This document shows, one piece after another, positions 43,932 through 53,774 of a stretch of DNA of 64,000 nt. Below the pieces are notes generated by a model that worked only from the letters and a program-made list of their open reading frames with translations, did no database searches and was not told the origin of the DNA. This DNA is from Methylosinus sp. PW1 (GTDB lineage Bacteria; Pseudomonadota; Alphaproteobacteria; Rhizobiales; Beijerinckiaceae). The position numbers were made by a program, and so were the translations under genes. The first letter of the stretch is position 1. Every line of letters begins with the position of its first letter. The stretch spans positions 2,108,001-2,172,000 of the forward strand of contig NZ_JQNK01000009.1 of the NCBI RefSeq assembly GCF_000745215.1, written 5' to 3'.

Positions 43932-44969
43932 ATGGGTGATCTCAAGCCTCTCCTCGCCGTTCTGGGCGGAGAAGCACGCGCCGTGCCGCCGATCTGGCTG
44001 ATGCGACAAGCCGGTCGCTATCTGCCGGAATATCAGGAGCTGCGCGCCAAAGCCGGCAGCTTTCTCGACACTTGCTACAATCCGCAGACGGCGGCGCGCA
44101 TCACTCTGCAGCCGATCGAGCGTTTCGGCTTCGATGCGGCGATCCTGTTCAGCGATATTCTGGTCGTGCCGGACGCGCTGGGGCAGAAGGTCTGGTTCGA
44201 GACAGGGCATGGGCCGCGGCTGATCCCGCTGGAGAGCGACCGCGACATAGACGCGCTCGCGGAGAGTTTCGATCTCGGCAAGCTCTCGCCGGTCTTCGAG
44301 ACGATCGACCGGGTGAAAGGCGAGCTGCCGAAATCCGTGACTTTCATCGGCTTTTGCGGCGCGCCCTGGACGGTGGCGAGCTATATGATCGCCGGCCGCG
44401 GCACGCCGGATCAGGCGCCGGCCCGCCTCTTCGCCTATCGGCGGCCGGAGGCTTTCGCGCGGCTCATCGACATTCTGGTCGAGGCCTCCACCGCCTATCT
44501 CATTCGGCAGATCGACGCCGGCGTCGAGGTCTTGCAGCTTTTCGACAGCTGGGCCGGCGTGCTGCCGGCTCACGAGTTCGAGCGCTGGGTCGCGGAGCCG
44601 TTGCGGAAGATCATCGCGGCGGTGAAGGCCGCCCGGCCCGGCGTGCCGATCATCGCCTTCCCGCGCGGCGGCGCGACGCATCTGCCCCGTCTCGCCGGAA
44701 CGCTCGGCGCCGATGCGTTGGGACTGGACACGGCCATCGATCCCGACTGGGCGGTGAAGGAGATCCCGGCTGGCCCGGCGCTGCAGGGAAATCTCGATCC
44801 TCTCGCCCTGCTCGCCGGCGGGCCGGCGCTCGATCGCGAGATCGATTCGATCTTGCGGAGCTTTGCCGGACGTCCGCATATTTTCAATCTGGGTCACGGC
44901 GTTTTGCCGGAGACCCCGTTAGAGCATGTCTCGCAATTGATCGAGCGTATTCGCGGAACAGGAAATTAG
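43932..44969 (+). CDS. hemE: uroporphyrinogen III decarboxylase
   Basis: HemE decarboxylates the four acetate side chains of uroporphyrinogen III to give coproporphyrinogen III in haem synthesis. The 345-residue protein starts near the signature PPIWLMRQAGRYLPEYQELR (about residues 18-37), which holds active-site Arg residues, and continues with ILFSDILVVPDALG and FCGAPWTVASYMIAG. It is cytoplasmic. hemJ follows four bases after the stop. Its promoter must lie in the origin region. Confidence 0.97.
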   Translation: MGDLKPLLAVLGGEARAVPPIWLMRQAGRYLPEYQELRAKAGSFLDTCYNPQTAARITLQPIERFGFDAAILFSDILVVPDALGQKVWFETGHGPRLIPLESDRDIDALAESFDLGKLSPVFETIDRVKGELPKSVTFIGFCGAPWTVASYMIAGRGTPDQAPARLFAYRRPEAFARLIDILVEASTAYLIRQIDAGVEVLQLFDSWAGVLPAHEFERWVAEPLRKIIAAVKAARPGVPIIAFPRGGATHLPRLAGTLGADALGLDTAIDPDWAVKEIPAGPALQGNLDPLALLAGGPALDREIDSILRSFAGRPHIFNLGHGVLPETPLEHVSQLIERIRGTGN

Positions 44970-44973
44970 AGCC

Positions 44974-45393
44974 ATGTATCTCTGGATCAAAGCTGTGCAT
45001 GTGATCGCGGTGATCGGCTGGATGGCCGGGCTGCTCTATCTACCGCGGCTGTTCGTCTATCATACGGAAGTGGGGCAGGGCGCGCCCTCCGCATTGTTCA
45101 AGAAGATGGAGCGCCGGTTGGCGCTCTACATCATGGCGCCGATGATGATCGTCGCCTGGCTCGCTGGCTTGTCGCTGATCTATTTCGGGTCCTTCCACGG
45201 AGCTGGATGGCTGCACGCCAAACTGGCGCTGGTCGTCCTTCTGACCGGCGTCCACTTCTATTTCGGCGTCACGCAAAAGGCGTTCGAGCGCGACGAGAAT
45301 CGCCGGCCGGCGAAATTCTTCCGCTTCATCAATGAGGTTCCGACTCTGCTGATGATCGGCATCGTCATTCTGGTGATCGTCAAGCCGTTCTGA
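44974..45393 (+). CDS. hemJ: protoporphyrinogen IX oxidase, HemJ type
   Basis: HemJ oxidises protoporphyrinogen IX to protoporphyrin IX in bacteria without HemG or HemY. The 139-residue membrane protein has four predicted helices. The first carries the conserved His (IKAVHVIAVIGWMAGLLYLP) and the motif LFVYHTE. A second conserved segment is LALYIMAPMMIVAWLAG. It is translationally close to hemE. Confidence 0.95.
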   Translation: MYLWIKAVHVIAVIGWMAGLLYLPRLFVYHTEVGQGAPSALFKKMERRLALYIMAPMMIVAWLAGLSLIYFGSFHGAGWLHAKLALVVLLTGVHFYFGVTQKAFERDENRRPAKFFRFINEVPTLLMIGIVILVIVKPF

Positions 45394-45434
45394 GGAAGGG
45401 AATTTTCCCCGTCTTTCACGGAATTGTCATGAGC

Positions 45435-45465
45435 TTCGGGCGGATGGCTTGCGTTTCCGCCCGAA
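45435..45465. terminator. 9-bp hairpin in the hemJ-rho gap
   Basis: TTCGGGCGG (45435-45443) pairs perfectly with CCGCCCGAA (45457-45465) around a 13-base loop. It lies 42 bases after the hemJ stop. There is no strong T-run, so it could be a hemJ terminator or part of the rho leader. Confidence 0.45.
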
Positions 45466-45625
45466 AAGGATTAATTGCTGACTTGCTCACCTAAAGGCAG
45501 ATCGTCGTTTCGCACGACAGCCGGATCCATACCGGCTCACCGGGGCATCGTCTCCCGCTTCCTTATCTGCCCACCCCGCCGCCCTAGGCCAAGTTTCATC
45601 CGAATATCGTCGAGGATTGTCCCAA

Positions 45626-46894
45626 ATGGGGGAAATCAAGCTTCAGGACCTGAAGTCCAAATCGGCCGCCGAGCTTCTCGCCTTCGCCGAGGAGCATGAG
45701 GTCGAGGGCGCGTCGCTCATGCGGCGCCAGGAACTGCTCTTCGCAATATTGAAGCAATTCGCCGGTCGCGACGTCGAGATCGTCGGCGAAGGCGTCGTCG
45801 AGGTGCTGCAGGATGGCTTCGGCTTCCTGCGTTCGCCGGACGCCAATTATCTCGCCGGCCCGGACGATATCTATGTGTCGCCCTCGCAGATCAGGCGCTT
45901 CGGCCTGCGCACCGGCGACACCGTCGAGGGCATGATCCGCAGTCCCAAGGAGGGCGAGCGCTATTTCGCGCTTCTCAAGGTCAATTCGATCAATTTCGAA
46001 GACCCGGAGAAGGTGCGGCACAAGGTCCCCTTCGACAATCTGACGCCGCTCTATCCCGACGAGCGCTTGAAGCTCGAGATCGACGATCCGACGCGCAAGG
46101 ATCTTTCCGCCCGCGTCATCGATCTCGTCGCGCCGATCGGCAAGGGCCAGCGCGCTCTGGTCGTCGCGCCGCCGCGCACCGGCAAGACCGTGCTGCTGCA
46201 GAATATCGCGCAGTCGATCACCACAAATCATCCCGAGTGCTATCTGATCGTTCTCTTGATCGACGAGCGCCCGGAGGAAGTGACCGATATGCAGCGCTCC
46301 GTGAAGGGCGAGGTCGTGTCCTCGACTTTCGACGAGCCGGCCGTGCGTCACGTTCAGGTCGCGGAGATGGTCATCGAGAAGGCCAAGCGCCTGGTCGAGC
46401 ATCGCCGCGACGTGGTGATTTTGCTCGATTCGATCACCCGCCTCGGCCGCGCCTATAACACTGTGGTGCCGTCCTCCGGCAAGGTGCTGACCGGCGGCGT
46501 GGACGCCAATGCTCTACAGCGGCCGAAGCGCTTCTTCGGCGCCGCGCGCAATATCGAGGAGGGCGGCTCGCTGACCATCATCGCCACCGCGCTGATCGAC
46601 ACCGGCTCGCGCATGGACGAGGTGATCTTCGAGGAATTCAAGGGCACGGGCAATTCGGAGATCATTCTCGACCGCAAGGTCTCCGACAAGCGCGTGTTCC
46701 CGGCCATCGACATCACCCGCTCCGGCACCCGCAAGGAGGAGCTGCTGGTGCCGTCGGATATTCTCAAGAAGATGTATGTGCTGCGCCGCATCCTCAATCC
46801 GATGGGCACGGTGGACGCGATCGAGTTCCTGCTCGGCAAGCTGCGCGAGACGCCCAAGGGCAACGCCAGCTTCTTCGATTCGATGAACACCTGA
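45626..46894 (+). CDS. rho: transcription termination factor Rho
   Basis: Rho is the hexameric RNA helicase that ends transcription. The 422-residue protein has the N-terminal Rho domain ([19 protein letters not shown]), an OB-fold RNA-binding domain ([22 protein letters not shown]), Walker [16 protein letters not shown] and Walker [18 protein letters not shown] chose the ATG; a TTG three codons upstream is too near the GAGGA site. It stands alone between hemJ and mnmE. Confidence 0.97.
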   Translation: MGEIKLQDLKSKSAAELLAFAEEHEVEGASLMRRQELLFAILKQFAGRDVEIVGEGVVEVLQDGFGFLRSPDANYLAGPDDIYVSPSQIRRFGLRTGDTVEGMIRSPKEGERYFALLKVNSINFEDPEKVRHKVPFDNLTPLYPDERLKLEIDDPTRKDLSARVIDLVAPIGKGQRALVVAPPRTGKTVLLQNIAQSITTNHPECYLIVLLIDERPEEVTDMQRSVKGEVVSSTFDEPAVRHVQVAEMVIEKAKRLVEHRRDVVILLDSITRLGRAYNTVVPSSGKVLTGGVDANALQRPKRFFGAARNIEEGGSLTIIATALIDTGSRMDEVIFEEFKGTGNSEIILDRKVSDKRVFPAIDITRSGTRKEELLVPSDILKKMYVLRRILNPMGTVDAIEFLLGKLRETPKGNASFFDSMNT

Positions 46895-46895
46895 T

Positions 46896-46917
46896 CCGGC
46901 GCCCTCGGACGCGCCGG
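46896..46917. terminator. hairpin directly after the rho stop codon
   Basis: Seven base pairs (CCGGCGC with GCGCCGG) around an 8-base loop start one base after the rho stop codon. There is no T-tract. It is a possible terminator or mRNA end. Confidence 0.4.
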
Positions 46918-47016
46918 CGATGTGAATTCGCGAGGAGAGCGCGTTCGAGGGTATCGCCAATGTCTGAAGCATCGTCGGCATCGCGCGTGAGCTGAAGGCC
47001 GATGGGCCTCTATTAA

Positions 47017-47166
47017 TCACTGTGGCCGGCGAAAAAGTCGTTGTTCCGCGGCCTCGATGGCGCGCCGGCGGCGCTGATCGTCCAATTCCCGCATCGCAGC
47101 GTCATCCCCTTCTATCGTCAGCGCCTCGCCGGCTCTATAGAGCTCGAGCGGTAGCGAGATTGTCAT
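47017..47166 (-). CDS. possible small protein, 49 aa, unknown
   Basis: The frame MTISLPLELYRAGEALTIEG starts at 47166 and continues with a strongly charged helix ending LFRRPQ. Codon third positions are mostly G or C, as in neighbouring genes. There is only a weak ribosome site, and no family is recognised. It may be a chance frame. Confidence 0.3.
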   Translation of the reverse strand: MTISLPLELYRAGEALTIEGDDAAMRELDDQRRRRAIEAAEQRLFRRPQ

Positions 47167-47246
47167 TGCTGCTCGGAATGGCGCATCGGCTCATGGTGAG
47201 CCACATTCTTTCTCGGGTCGAGAAATTCGAGTAGAGCATCAGGATC

Positions 47247-48551
47247 ATGTCCAGCGACACGATCTTCGCCTCGGCCTCCGGCGCCGGCCGCGCCGCAATC
47301 GCGGTCATTCGTCTCTCCGGTCCGTCGGTCGGGCGTGTGCTCGAGGTTTTGGCCGCGCTCACGCCTCAGCCGCGCTTCGCCCATTATGTGACGCTGCGCG
47401 CGCCGGGCGCGGACGAGCCGCTCGACCGCGGTCTCGCGCTCTATTTTCCGGCGCCGAATTCGCCGACTGGCGAGGATTACGCCGAGCTGCAAATTCATGG
47501 CGGCCGCGCTGTGGCGCGCGCGCTGCTCGGCGTTCTGAGCGGCTTTCCCGGCCTGCGTGAGGCGGAGCCGGGGGAATTTGCGCGGCGCAGCCTCGCCAAT
47601 GGCAAAATGGATTTGTCGCAGGTCGAAGGGCTCGCCGATCTCATCGATGCCGAGACAGAATTCCAACGCCGTCAGGCGATACGGGCGCTCGGCGGGGCTC
47701 TGCGCAAAAGAGTCGAAGGCTGGCGCGAGTGGCTGATTCGGGCTCTGGCTCTGGTCGAGGCGGAGCTGGATTTTTCCGATGAGGGGGATGTCTTCGAGCC
47801 GGCGACGGCGCTTCGCCCCTTGCTCGAGCCCGTGATCGCCGAAATGGCCGGGGCGCTGACGGCGAGTGAAGCCAGCGAACGGCTCCGGGACGGCTTCGTG
47901 GTTTTGCTGCTCGGCCCGCCCAATTCCGGCAAATCGACGCTGCTCAATGCGCTGGCCCGGCGCGAGGTGGCGATCGTCTCCGCCATTCCGGGAACGACGC
48001 GCGACATGATCGAGGTTCATCTCGATCTCGGCGGCATGCCGATCACATTGGTGGACACGGCCGGCCTTCGCGAGGCGGAGGATGAGATCGAGCGCATCGG
48101 CGTCGCGCGGACGCGGGCCAGAATCGGCGAAGCCGATCTACTATTGTGGCTCTCGGAAGGGGGTCGGGAGACGCCGCAATTGGAGTCTTTGGGCGCCGCA
48201 GAGCTGATCCGTGTCGCAACCAAGGCGGATTTTCTAGATTGCACATCAGATAATCTTGCAATTTCCGCTCGAACGGGGTTTGGAATAGACGGACTTCTGG
48301 AGGAAATTGCGGGTCGCGCGAAGCGACGTCTGGGCGACGGCTCGACGGCGCTTCTCACGCGTGAGCGGCATAGGCGGCTCATTCAGGAGGCGAAAATGGC
48401 GATCGAGGCCAGTCTCGATTCCGGCAAGGCGCTCGAATTCGTCGCAGACGACCTTCGAGTCGCAGGCCGGGCGCTCGGTCGTATTGTCGGCGCCGTCGAT
48501 GTGGAGGAGGTGCTGGATGCGATTTTCTCGCAATTCTGCATCGGCAAATAG
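47247..48551 (+). CDS. mnmE: tRNA modification GTPase MnmE (TrmE)
   Basis: With MnmG, MnmE makes the 5-carboxymethylaminomethyl group at U34 of certain tRNAs. The 434-residue protein has the N-terminal formyl-THF-binding domain (TIFASASGAGRAAIAVIRLSG, first part), the helical domain, a G domain with Walker A GPPNSGKSTLLN and switch IPGTTRD, and the C-terminal FCIGK cysteine motif. A parS site lies right after its stop. mnmG follows 31 bases on, making a natural operon. Confidence 0.97.
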   Translation: MSSDTIFASASGAGRAAIAVIRLSGPSVGRVLEVLAALTPQPRFAHYVTLRAPGADEPLDRGLALYFPAPNSPTGEDYAELQIHGGRAVARALLGVLSGFPGLREAEPGEFARRSLANGKMDLSQVEGLADLIDAETEFQRRQAIRALGGALRKRVEGWREWLIRALALVEAELDFSDEGDVFEPATALRPLLEPVIAEMAGALTASEASERLRDGFVVLLLGPPNSGKSTLLNALARREVAIVSAIPGTTRDMIEVHLDLGGMPITLVDTAGLREAEDEIERIGVARTRARIGEADLLLWLSEGGRETPQLESLGAAELIRVATKADFLDCTSDNLAISARTGFGIDGLLEEIAGRAKRRLGDGSTALLTRERHRRLIQEAKMAIEASLDSGKALEFVADDLRVAGRALGRIVGAVDVEEVLDAIFSQFCIGK

Positions 48552-48565
48552 TTTCACGTGAAACA
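48550..48565. promoter_or_regulatory. parS: parS centromere site 1, overlaps the mnmE 3' end and the mnmE-mnmG gap
   Basis: AGTTTCACGTGAAACA matches the parS consensus TGTTTCACGTGAAACA in 15 of 16 positions. ParB, encoded at 51968-52846, is the expected ligand. The site is about 4.6 kb from the predicted origin. Confidence 0.9.
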
Positions 48566-48582
48566 GGATCGAGGATAGGAAA

Positions 48583-50430
48583 TTGAGCCGACCGGCCTAT
48601 GACGTGATCGTGATCGGCGGCGGCCATGCCGGCTGCGAGGCCGCCGCGGCGGCTGCGCGGCGTGGCGCGCGCACGGCGCTCGTGACCCATTCGCGCGCGA
48701 CGATCGGCGCAATGTCCTGCAATCCGGCGATCGGCGGGCTCGGCAAGGGCCAGCTGGTCCGCGAGATCGATGCGCTCGACGGGCTCATGGGCCGTGTCGC
48801 CGACGCCGCCGGCATTCAATTTCGGCTGCTCAATCGTTCCAAAGGCCCTGCCGTGCGCGGTCCGCGCGCGCAGGCGGATCGCAAGCTCTATCGCGAGGCG
48901 ATGCAGGCGGCAATCGCCGCGACGCCGAATCTCGAGGTCGTGGAGGGTTCAGCGGAAAGTCTCGTGTTGGCGCAGGGCCGTGTTGTCGGCGTGGCTCTGG
49001 ACGGAGAGACGCTCGCCGCGGGCGCGGTGGTTCTGACCACCGGGACCTTCCTCAATGGCGTGATTCACATTGGCGCGACGCGCTATTCCGCCGGGCGAAT
49101 GGGCGAAAATCCATCGATCGGCCTCGCGGAGGATTTGCGCCGCATCGGCTTTGCCACGCGGCGGTTGAAGACTGGCACGCCACCACGGCTCGATGGCCGC
49201 ATGATCGATTGGGCGCGGCTCGAGGAGCAACGCGGCGATGAGATCCCCGAGCCGTTCTCTTATCTCACCCGTTCGATCGTCAATCCGCAGATCAATTGCC
49301 ACATCACCCGCACCAATGCCGCCGCGCATAAGGTCATTCTCGATAATCTCGAGCATTCGCCCATGCGTAGTGGCGCCATCTCGGGGCCAGGTCCGCGCTA
49401 CTGCCCCTCGATCGAGGATAAGGTCACGCGCTTCGGCGATCGCGACGCGCATCAGATTTTCCTCGAGCCGGAAGGTCTCGACGACGACACCGTCTATCCC
49501 AATGGCGTCTCGACCTCACTGCCCGAGGAGGTCCAGCACGCTTTCATCCAGAAGATCGAAGGGTTGGAGAAGACGCAGATTCTCCGGCCCGGCTATGCGA
49601 TCGAATATGATTTCGTCGATCCGCGCGAGCTCGACGCCACGTTGGAGACGAAGAGCGTGAGAGGGCTGTTTTTCGCTGGCCAGATCAATGGAACAACCGG
49701 CTATGAGGAAGCGGCGGCGCAGGGCCTCGTCGCCGGGCTCAACGCAGCCGCGCGGGCCGGCGGCGCCGAAGCGAGCGTTTTCGATCGCGCCGAGGCCTAT
49801 CTCGGCGTGATGATCGACGATCTTGTCACGCGCGGGGTCAGCGAGCCTTATCGCATGTTCACCTCGCGCGCCGAATATCGTCTGTCGCTGCGCTCCGACA
49901 ATGCCGATGAGCGCCTGACCGGCAAGGGGCTGGAGATCGGCTGCGTCGGACGCGAGCGCGAGCTGGCGCATCGGGACAGGATGGAGAAGCTCGTCCGCGC
50001 CCGCGCGCTGCTGCAGCAATTGTCCTTGACCTCCGCCGCGGCGGCGCGGGTCGGCCTCCCCATTAATCAGGACGGGCAGCGACGCAGCGCCTATGCTCTG
50101 CTGTCCTTCCCCGAGATCGATCTGCCGCGCCTCGCGGCGATCTGGCCAGAGCTCGGCGAGATCGATGCGGAGACGTCTGCGCGTGTCGAGACCGACGCAC
50201 GCTACGCCGTCTATCTCGATCGGCAGAGCGCCGATATCGAATCCTATCGCCGGGATGAGCAGCTGGCTCTGCCCACGACTCTCGATTATCGGGAGATCGG
50301 CGGGCTCTCCGCGGAGCTTTGCGCCAAGCTGTCGGCGCTGCGTCCGCGCACGCTCGGCCAGGCCCAGCGCATAGAGGGCGTCACTCCTGCCGCCCTCACG
50401 CTTTTGGCGGCGCGAGCGCGGCGTGGGTGA
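48583..50430 (+). CDS. mnmG: tRNA U34 carboxymethylaminomethyl synthesis enzyme MnmG (GidA)
   Basis: MnmG is the FAD partner of MnmE. The 615-residue protein has the Rossmann motif [20 protein letters not shown] at its N-terminus, [18 protein letters not shown], and the later [24 protein letters not shown] and [17 protein letters not shown]. It begins with TTG behind AGGATAGGA; no better start is near. rsmG follows by 8 bases. Confidence 0.96.
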   Translation: MSRPAYDVIVIGGGHAGCEAAAAAARRGARTALVTHSRATIGAMSCNPAIGGLGKGQLVREIDALDGLMGRVADAAGIQFRLLNRSKGPAVRGPRAQADRKLYREAMQAAIAATPNLEVVEGSAESLVLAQGRVVGVALDGETLAAGAVVLTTGTFLNGVIHIGATRYSAGRMGENPSIGLAEDLRRIGFATRRLKTGTPPRLDGRMIDWARLEEQRGDEIPEPFSYLTRSIVNPQINCHITRTNAAAHKVILDNLEHSPMRSGAISGPGPRYCPSIEDKVTRFGDRDAHQIFLEPEGLDDDTVYPNGVSTSLPEEVQHAFIQKIEGLEKTQILRPGYAIEYDFVDPRELDATLETKSVRGLFFAGQINGTTGYEEAAAQGLVAGLNAAARAGGAEASVFDRAEAYLGVMIDDLVTRGVSEPYRMFTSRAEYRLSLRSDNADERLTGKGLEIGCVGRERELAHRDRMEKLVRARALLQQLSLTSAAAARVGLPINQDGQRRSAYALLSFPEIDLPRLAAIWPELGEIDAETSARVETDARYAVYLDRQSADIESYRRDEQLALPTTLDYREIGGLSAELCAKLSALRPRTLGQAQRIEGVTPAALTLLAARARRG

Positions 50431-50438
50431 ACAGTAAT

Positions 50439-51089
50439 ATGGCCGGGAAGGGAAAGGATCGCGTCAGCGATCGAGACCGAGCGCTGCAGATTGCGCCGTC
50501 GCTGCAGCCTTATATTCGCGAGCTGGAGATTTACGAATCACTGCTGCGTAAATGGCAGAAGTCCATCAATCTCGTCGCCGAGAGCACATTGGATGAGCTA
50601 TGGACACGGCATTTCGCCGATTCGGCGCAGATTCGCGAATTTTTTCCGAGCCTCGAGAGCTGGGTCGATCTCGGCTCGGGCGCCGGCTTTCCCGGCATGG
50701 TTCTGGCGATCTGCTTGAAGGACCATGCCGGCGCGAAGGTTCATCTGATCGAGAGCGATCAACGCAAGGCGGCGTTTTTGCGCGCTGTTTCACGTGAAAC
50801 AGGGGCCGCCGCAGAAATCCACGTCGGCCGAATCGAAAATGTGCTGCCGCTGATCGCCGATCCTGTGACCGGCGTGACCGCCCGCGCACTCGCGCCAATG
50901 CCGCAGCTGATCGAATGGGCGCACGAACTTCTGTTGAAAAACGTCAAAGGCGTGTTTTTAAAGGGTGAAGACTGGGCCACTGAATTGACCGGCTCGAGCG
51001 CCGCGGATAGTTTCCAGATCTGGACATTGCAGAGCCGCACTCATTCGTCCGGCCGTATTATCGCCCTCGCGCGGGATTTTGGAGCTTGA
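50439..51089 (+). CDS. rsmG: 16S rRNA m7G527 methyltransferase RsmG (GidB)
   Basis: RsmG methylates G527 of 16S rRNA; its loss gives low-level streptomycin resistance in other bacteria. The protein is 216 aa with KWQKSINLVAEST, the SAM motif WVDLGSGAGFPGMVLAI and the motif VSRETGAAAEI. The codons of VSRET form a parS site. A GTG at 50427, overlapping the mnmG stop, is an alternative start. parA starts one base after the stop. Confidence 0.95.
   Translation: MAGKGKDRVSDRDRALQIAPSLQPYIRELEIYESLLRKWQKSINLVAESTLDELWTRHFADSAQIREFFPSLESWVDLGSGAGFPGMVLAICLKDHAGAKVHLIESDQRKAAFLRAVSRETGAAAEIHVGRIENVLPLIADPVTGVTARALAPMPQLIEWAHELLLKNVKGVFLKGEDWATELTGSSAADSFQIWTLQSRTHSSGRIIALARDFGA
50787..50802. promoter_or_regulatory. 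parS: parS centromere site 2, inside rsmG
   Basis: TGTTTCACGTGAAACA is a 16 of 16 match to the parS consensus. It lies within the rsmG reading frame and encodes part of the conserved VSRET motif, and is about 7 kb from the predicted origin. Confidence 0.95.
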
Positions 51090-51090
51090 C

Positions 51091-51909
51091 GTGACCGACG
51101 TTCCTCAGCCCCGCATCCTCGTCCTCGCCAATCAAAAAGGCGGCGTCGGCAAGACGACGACGGCCATTAATCTCGGCACGGCCCTGGCTGCGGTGGGCGA
51201 GACCGTTCTCGTCATCGATCTCGATCCGCAGGGCAACGCCTCGACCGGGCTCGGCGTCGACCGTAAGTCGCGCCGAATCTCCACTTATGACGTGCTGCTC
51301 GCCGAGAGCAGCCTCGCCGAGGCGATCGTTGCGACCGCCGTGCCGCGGCTTTCAATCGCGCCGTCCACCCTCGATCTGCTCGGCGTCGAGCTCGAGATCG
51401 CCGGCGACAAGGACCGCGCCTTCCGCCTGAAGCGCGCCGTCGCCGAGATGATCGCAGCCGAGCGCCATGGCGAGGCGCTGGCCTTCACCTATGTGCTGAT
51501 CGACTGCCCGCCGTCGCTCAATCTGCTGACCATCAACGCCCTCGCTTGCGCGGACGCCGTGCTGGTGCCGTTGCAATGCGAGTTCTTCGCGCTCGAAGGT
51601 CTGTCGCAGCTGCTGTCGACGGTCGATCAGGTCAAGCGCTCGCTCAATCCGCGGCTGTCGATCCATGGCATTGTGCTGACCATGTTCGATCCGCGCAATA
51701 ATCTCGCGACCCAGGTCGTCGCCGATGTCCGGCGCTTCATGGGCGATAAGGTCTATGAGACGGTGATCCCGCGCAATGTGCGCGTGTCCGAGGCGCCCTC
51801 GCATGGCAAGCCCGTGCTGCTCTATGATCTCAAATGCAGCGGCAGCCAGGCCTATCTGAAGCTCGCGACGGAGGTCATCCAGCGCGAGAAGCAGCTGCGG
51901 GCCGCCTGA
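51091..51909 (+). CDS. parA: chromosome partitioning ATPase ParA
   Basis: ParA is the deviant-Walker ATPase that moves ParB-parS complexes. The 272-residue protein has NQKGGVGKTTTAINLG, DLDPQGNASTG and YVLIDCPPSLNLLTINAL. A GTG start six bases behind GGAG is chosen over a TTG at 51079, which would overlap rsmG. It is followed by parB after a 58-base gap. Confidence 0.97.
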   Translation: MTDVPQPRILVLANQKGGVGKTTTAINLGTALAAVGETVLVIDLDPQGNASTGLGVDRKSRRISTYDVLLAESSLAEAIVATAVPRLSIAPSTLDLLGVELEIAGDKDRAFRLKRAVAEMIAAERHGEALAFTYVLIDCPPSLNLLTINALACADAVLVPLQCEFFALEGLSQLLSTVDQVKRSLNPRLSIHGIVLTMFDPRNNLATQVVADVRRFMGDKVYETVIPRNVRVSEAPSHGKPVLLYDLKCSGSQAYLKLATEVIQREKQLRAA

Positions 51910-51967
51910 TCCAAGGTTTCTCGGCGCGCGAATGGCGCGCCTCTCGATTCGAAGGACCTATTCCGAA

Positions 51968-52846
51968 ATGGCCGAAGAAGCGACGCGCAGAAGATTGGGG
52001 CGAGGGCTCGCGGCTCTGATCGGAGACGCGGGCGAGGAAGCGCCGGCGGTGGAGCGCGCGCGCGGCCAGCGCCGCGCTCCGATCGAGTTTCTGCGGCCCA
52101 ATCCGCGCAATCCGCGCGTCGCCTTCCACGAGGATGATCTCGCCGATCTCGCCGCCTCCATTCGCGAGAAGGGCATTATTCAGCCGATTGTCGTGCGCAC
52201 GGTTCCGGGCGTCGCCGACGCTTATGAGATCATCGCCGGCGAGCGCCGATGGCGCGCCGCCCAGCTCGCCAGTCTCGCCGATGTGCCGATCATCGTGCAT
52301 GAGGCGGATGATCGCGAGGCGCTCGAGCTGGCCATTATCGAGAATGTCCAGCGCGCCGATCTCAATGCGATCGAGGAAGCGCGCGGCTATGAGCGGCTCG
52401 GCAAGGAGTTCGGCTATTCGCAGTCCGATCTCGCCAAGATCATCGGCAAGAGCCGGTCTCACGTCGCCAACACGCTGCGTCTGCTCAATCTTCCCGAGGC
52501 GAGCCGGCGTCTGGTGACGGAAGGCGCGATCTCCGCCGGCCATGCGCGCGCATTGCTCGCCGTCGACAATCCCGACGCCGTGGCGCGCCGTGTCGTCGAC
52601 GAGGGCCTCACGGTTCGCGACGTCGAGCGTCTCGCGCAGCAGGAAGACGCCGACAGAAAGCTGGAGACGAAATCCCGCAAGCCGCGCATCGATAAGGACG
52701 CGGATACGGTGGCGATGGAGAAGCTGCTGACCGATGCGCTCGGTCTCTACGTTTCCATTCATCACCGCGGCGAGAGCGGCGAATTGCGCATCCGTTACAC
52801 GACGCTGGAGCAGCTCGACGGATTATGCAGAAGGCTGACGGGCTGA
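51968..52846 (+). CDS. parB: chromosome partitioning protein ParB
   Basis: ParB binds parS, spreads as a CTP-dependent clamp and is moved by ParA. The 292-residue protein starts RRRLGRGLAALIGD, then has the CTP-binding domain (IVVRTVPGVADAYEIIAGERRWRA in parts), the box GERRWRA and the helix-turn-helix region (SDLAKIIGKSRSHVANTLRL). A C-terminal dimer domain completes it. A start at 51932 is possible, but the ATG at 51968 behind AAGGA fits the family. Confidence 0.97.
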   Translation: MAEEATRRRLGRGLAALIGDAGEEAPAVERARGQRRAPIEFLRPNPRNPRVAFHEDDLADLAASIREKGIIQPIVVRTVPGVADAYEIIAGERRWRAAQLASLADVPIIVHEADDREALELAIIENVQRADLNAIEEARGYERLGKEFGYSQSDLAKIIGKSRSHVANTLRLLNLPEASRRLVTEGAISAGHARALLAVDNPDAVARRVVDEGLTVRDVERLAQQEDADRKLETKSRKPRIDKDADTVAMEKLLTDALGLYVSIHHRGESGELRIRYTTLEQLDGLCRRLTG

Positions 52847-52876
52847 GGGGAAGCGAGAGCTTCCTCTCGCTCTTTT

Positions 52877-53593
52877 TCACTCGCTCGTCTGCGCCGTCCA
52901 GCTCGCATGCTCGACGCCGGGAATCGTCTCGAGATCAGCGGCGACGGCGTCAAGCTCTTTCGGGTCGACGCTGGTCGAGGTCAATATTGCGACCAGCTCC
53001 ACCTCGTCATCGCCGCGTTCCAATTCCTCGATCTCGCGTACAGGATAATTGGCCGCCTCTAGCTTCTCGACCATGAGATCGCGCAATTCGTCGCGCCGTG
53101 TCTGGGAGACGGTGACATGCACGCGGTAGATCGCCTCCGTCGATCGCTCGTCGATCGGCGCGCGCTCGATGAGATGGACCAGCGGTCGCAGCAGCATGTT
53201 TCCGGCGAGGGTGAAGATCGCCATCAATATGGCCTCGGCGGCGTGATCCGCGCCAGCGAAGGCGCCGGTTACGGCCGAGCACCATATTGTGGCGGCGGTG
53301 TTGAGGCCGGTGATATTGGCGCCGTCCTTTATGATGACGCCGGCGCCGAGAAAGCCGACGCCAGAGGCGATATAGGCGAGGACTTGTGTCGCGCCGACAT
53401 TGCCATTGAGGCGCATGCCGAGATCGACGAAGGCCGCCGCGCCCAGCGCCACTAGCGCATTGGTGCGCAGCCCGGCGGTGCGCTGGCGATATTGCCGCTC
53501 CGCGCCGATCAGCGTGCCGAGCAGCAGCGCAACGAGCAGAGATATCAGGGAATTGAAAAACTCCGGCGCGTTGAAGTTGGTAATGAACGCCAT
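52877..53593 (-). CDS. MgtC/SapB family membrane protein
   Basis: The protein has 238 aa. Four or five hydrophobic helices occupy the first 140 residues, with the family motifs LGTLIGAERQ and RTNALVALGAAAFV, then GVGFLGAGVIIKDG and LNTAATIWCSAVTGAFAG. The C-terminal 90 residues form an ACT-like cytoplasmic domain. MgtC proteins are linked to magnesium stress and, in pathogens, intracellular survival; here the role is unknown. It is divergent from the copper-storage gene with 181 bases between. Confidence 0.9.
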   Translation of the reverse strand: MAFITNFNAPEFFNSLISLLVALLLGTLIGAERQYRQRTAGLRTNALVALGAAAFVDLGMRLNGNVGATQVLAYIASGVGFLGAGVIIKDGANITGLNTAATIWCSAVTGAFAGADHAAEAILMAIFTLAGNMLLRPLVHLIERAPIDERSTEAIYRVHVTVSQTRRDELRDLMVEKLEAANYPVREIEELERGDDEVELVAILTSTSVDPKELDAVAADLETIPGVEHASWTAQTSE

Positions 53594-53643
53594 CTTCCCT
53601 ATCCGTATCTTCCTGCGACCGAGCTGGCGTGTCGCCGAATCAT

Positions 53644-53661
53644 TGTAACCGATTGGTCACA
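53644..53661. promoter_or_regulatory. imperfect palindrome in the mgtC-csp1 divergent gap
   Basis: TGTAACC, four bases, GGTCACA forms an 18-base inverted repeat with one mismatch, 50 bases before the MgtC-like start codon. It could be an operator. No regulator is known. Confidence 0.3.
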
Positions 53662-53774
53662 TTGGCAGAGCTTCGCGACGTTTTTTACTCGCGGAGCGGT
53701 CGTTATGATTGAATCTTGCTCCAAAAAGCTTAAATCTGAAACTGTTGTTGTTCCTAAAACTCAGGGGGAGATTC

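Larger units (their letters stand above)
46895..47246. other. 352-base gap between rho and mnmE
   Basis: It begins with a hairpin (46896-46917: CCGGCGC, 8-base loop, GCGCCGG) that may end rho transcription. It holds a possible 49-codon minus-strand ORF (47017-47166) and nothing else that I can identify. Confidence 0.5.

Noticed and set aside
47022..47234. A 70-codon plus-strand frame before mnmE
   Set aside because: It is Arg/Pro-rich, lacks a ribosome site and has no family-like pattern.
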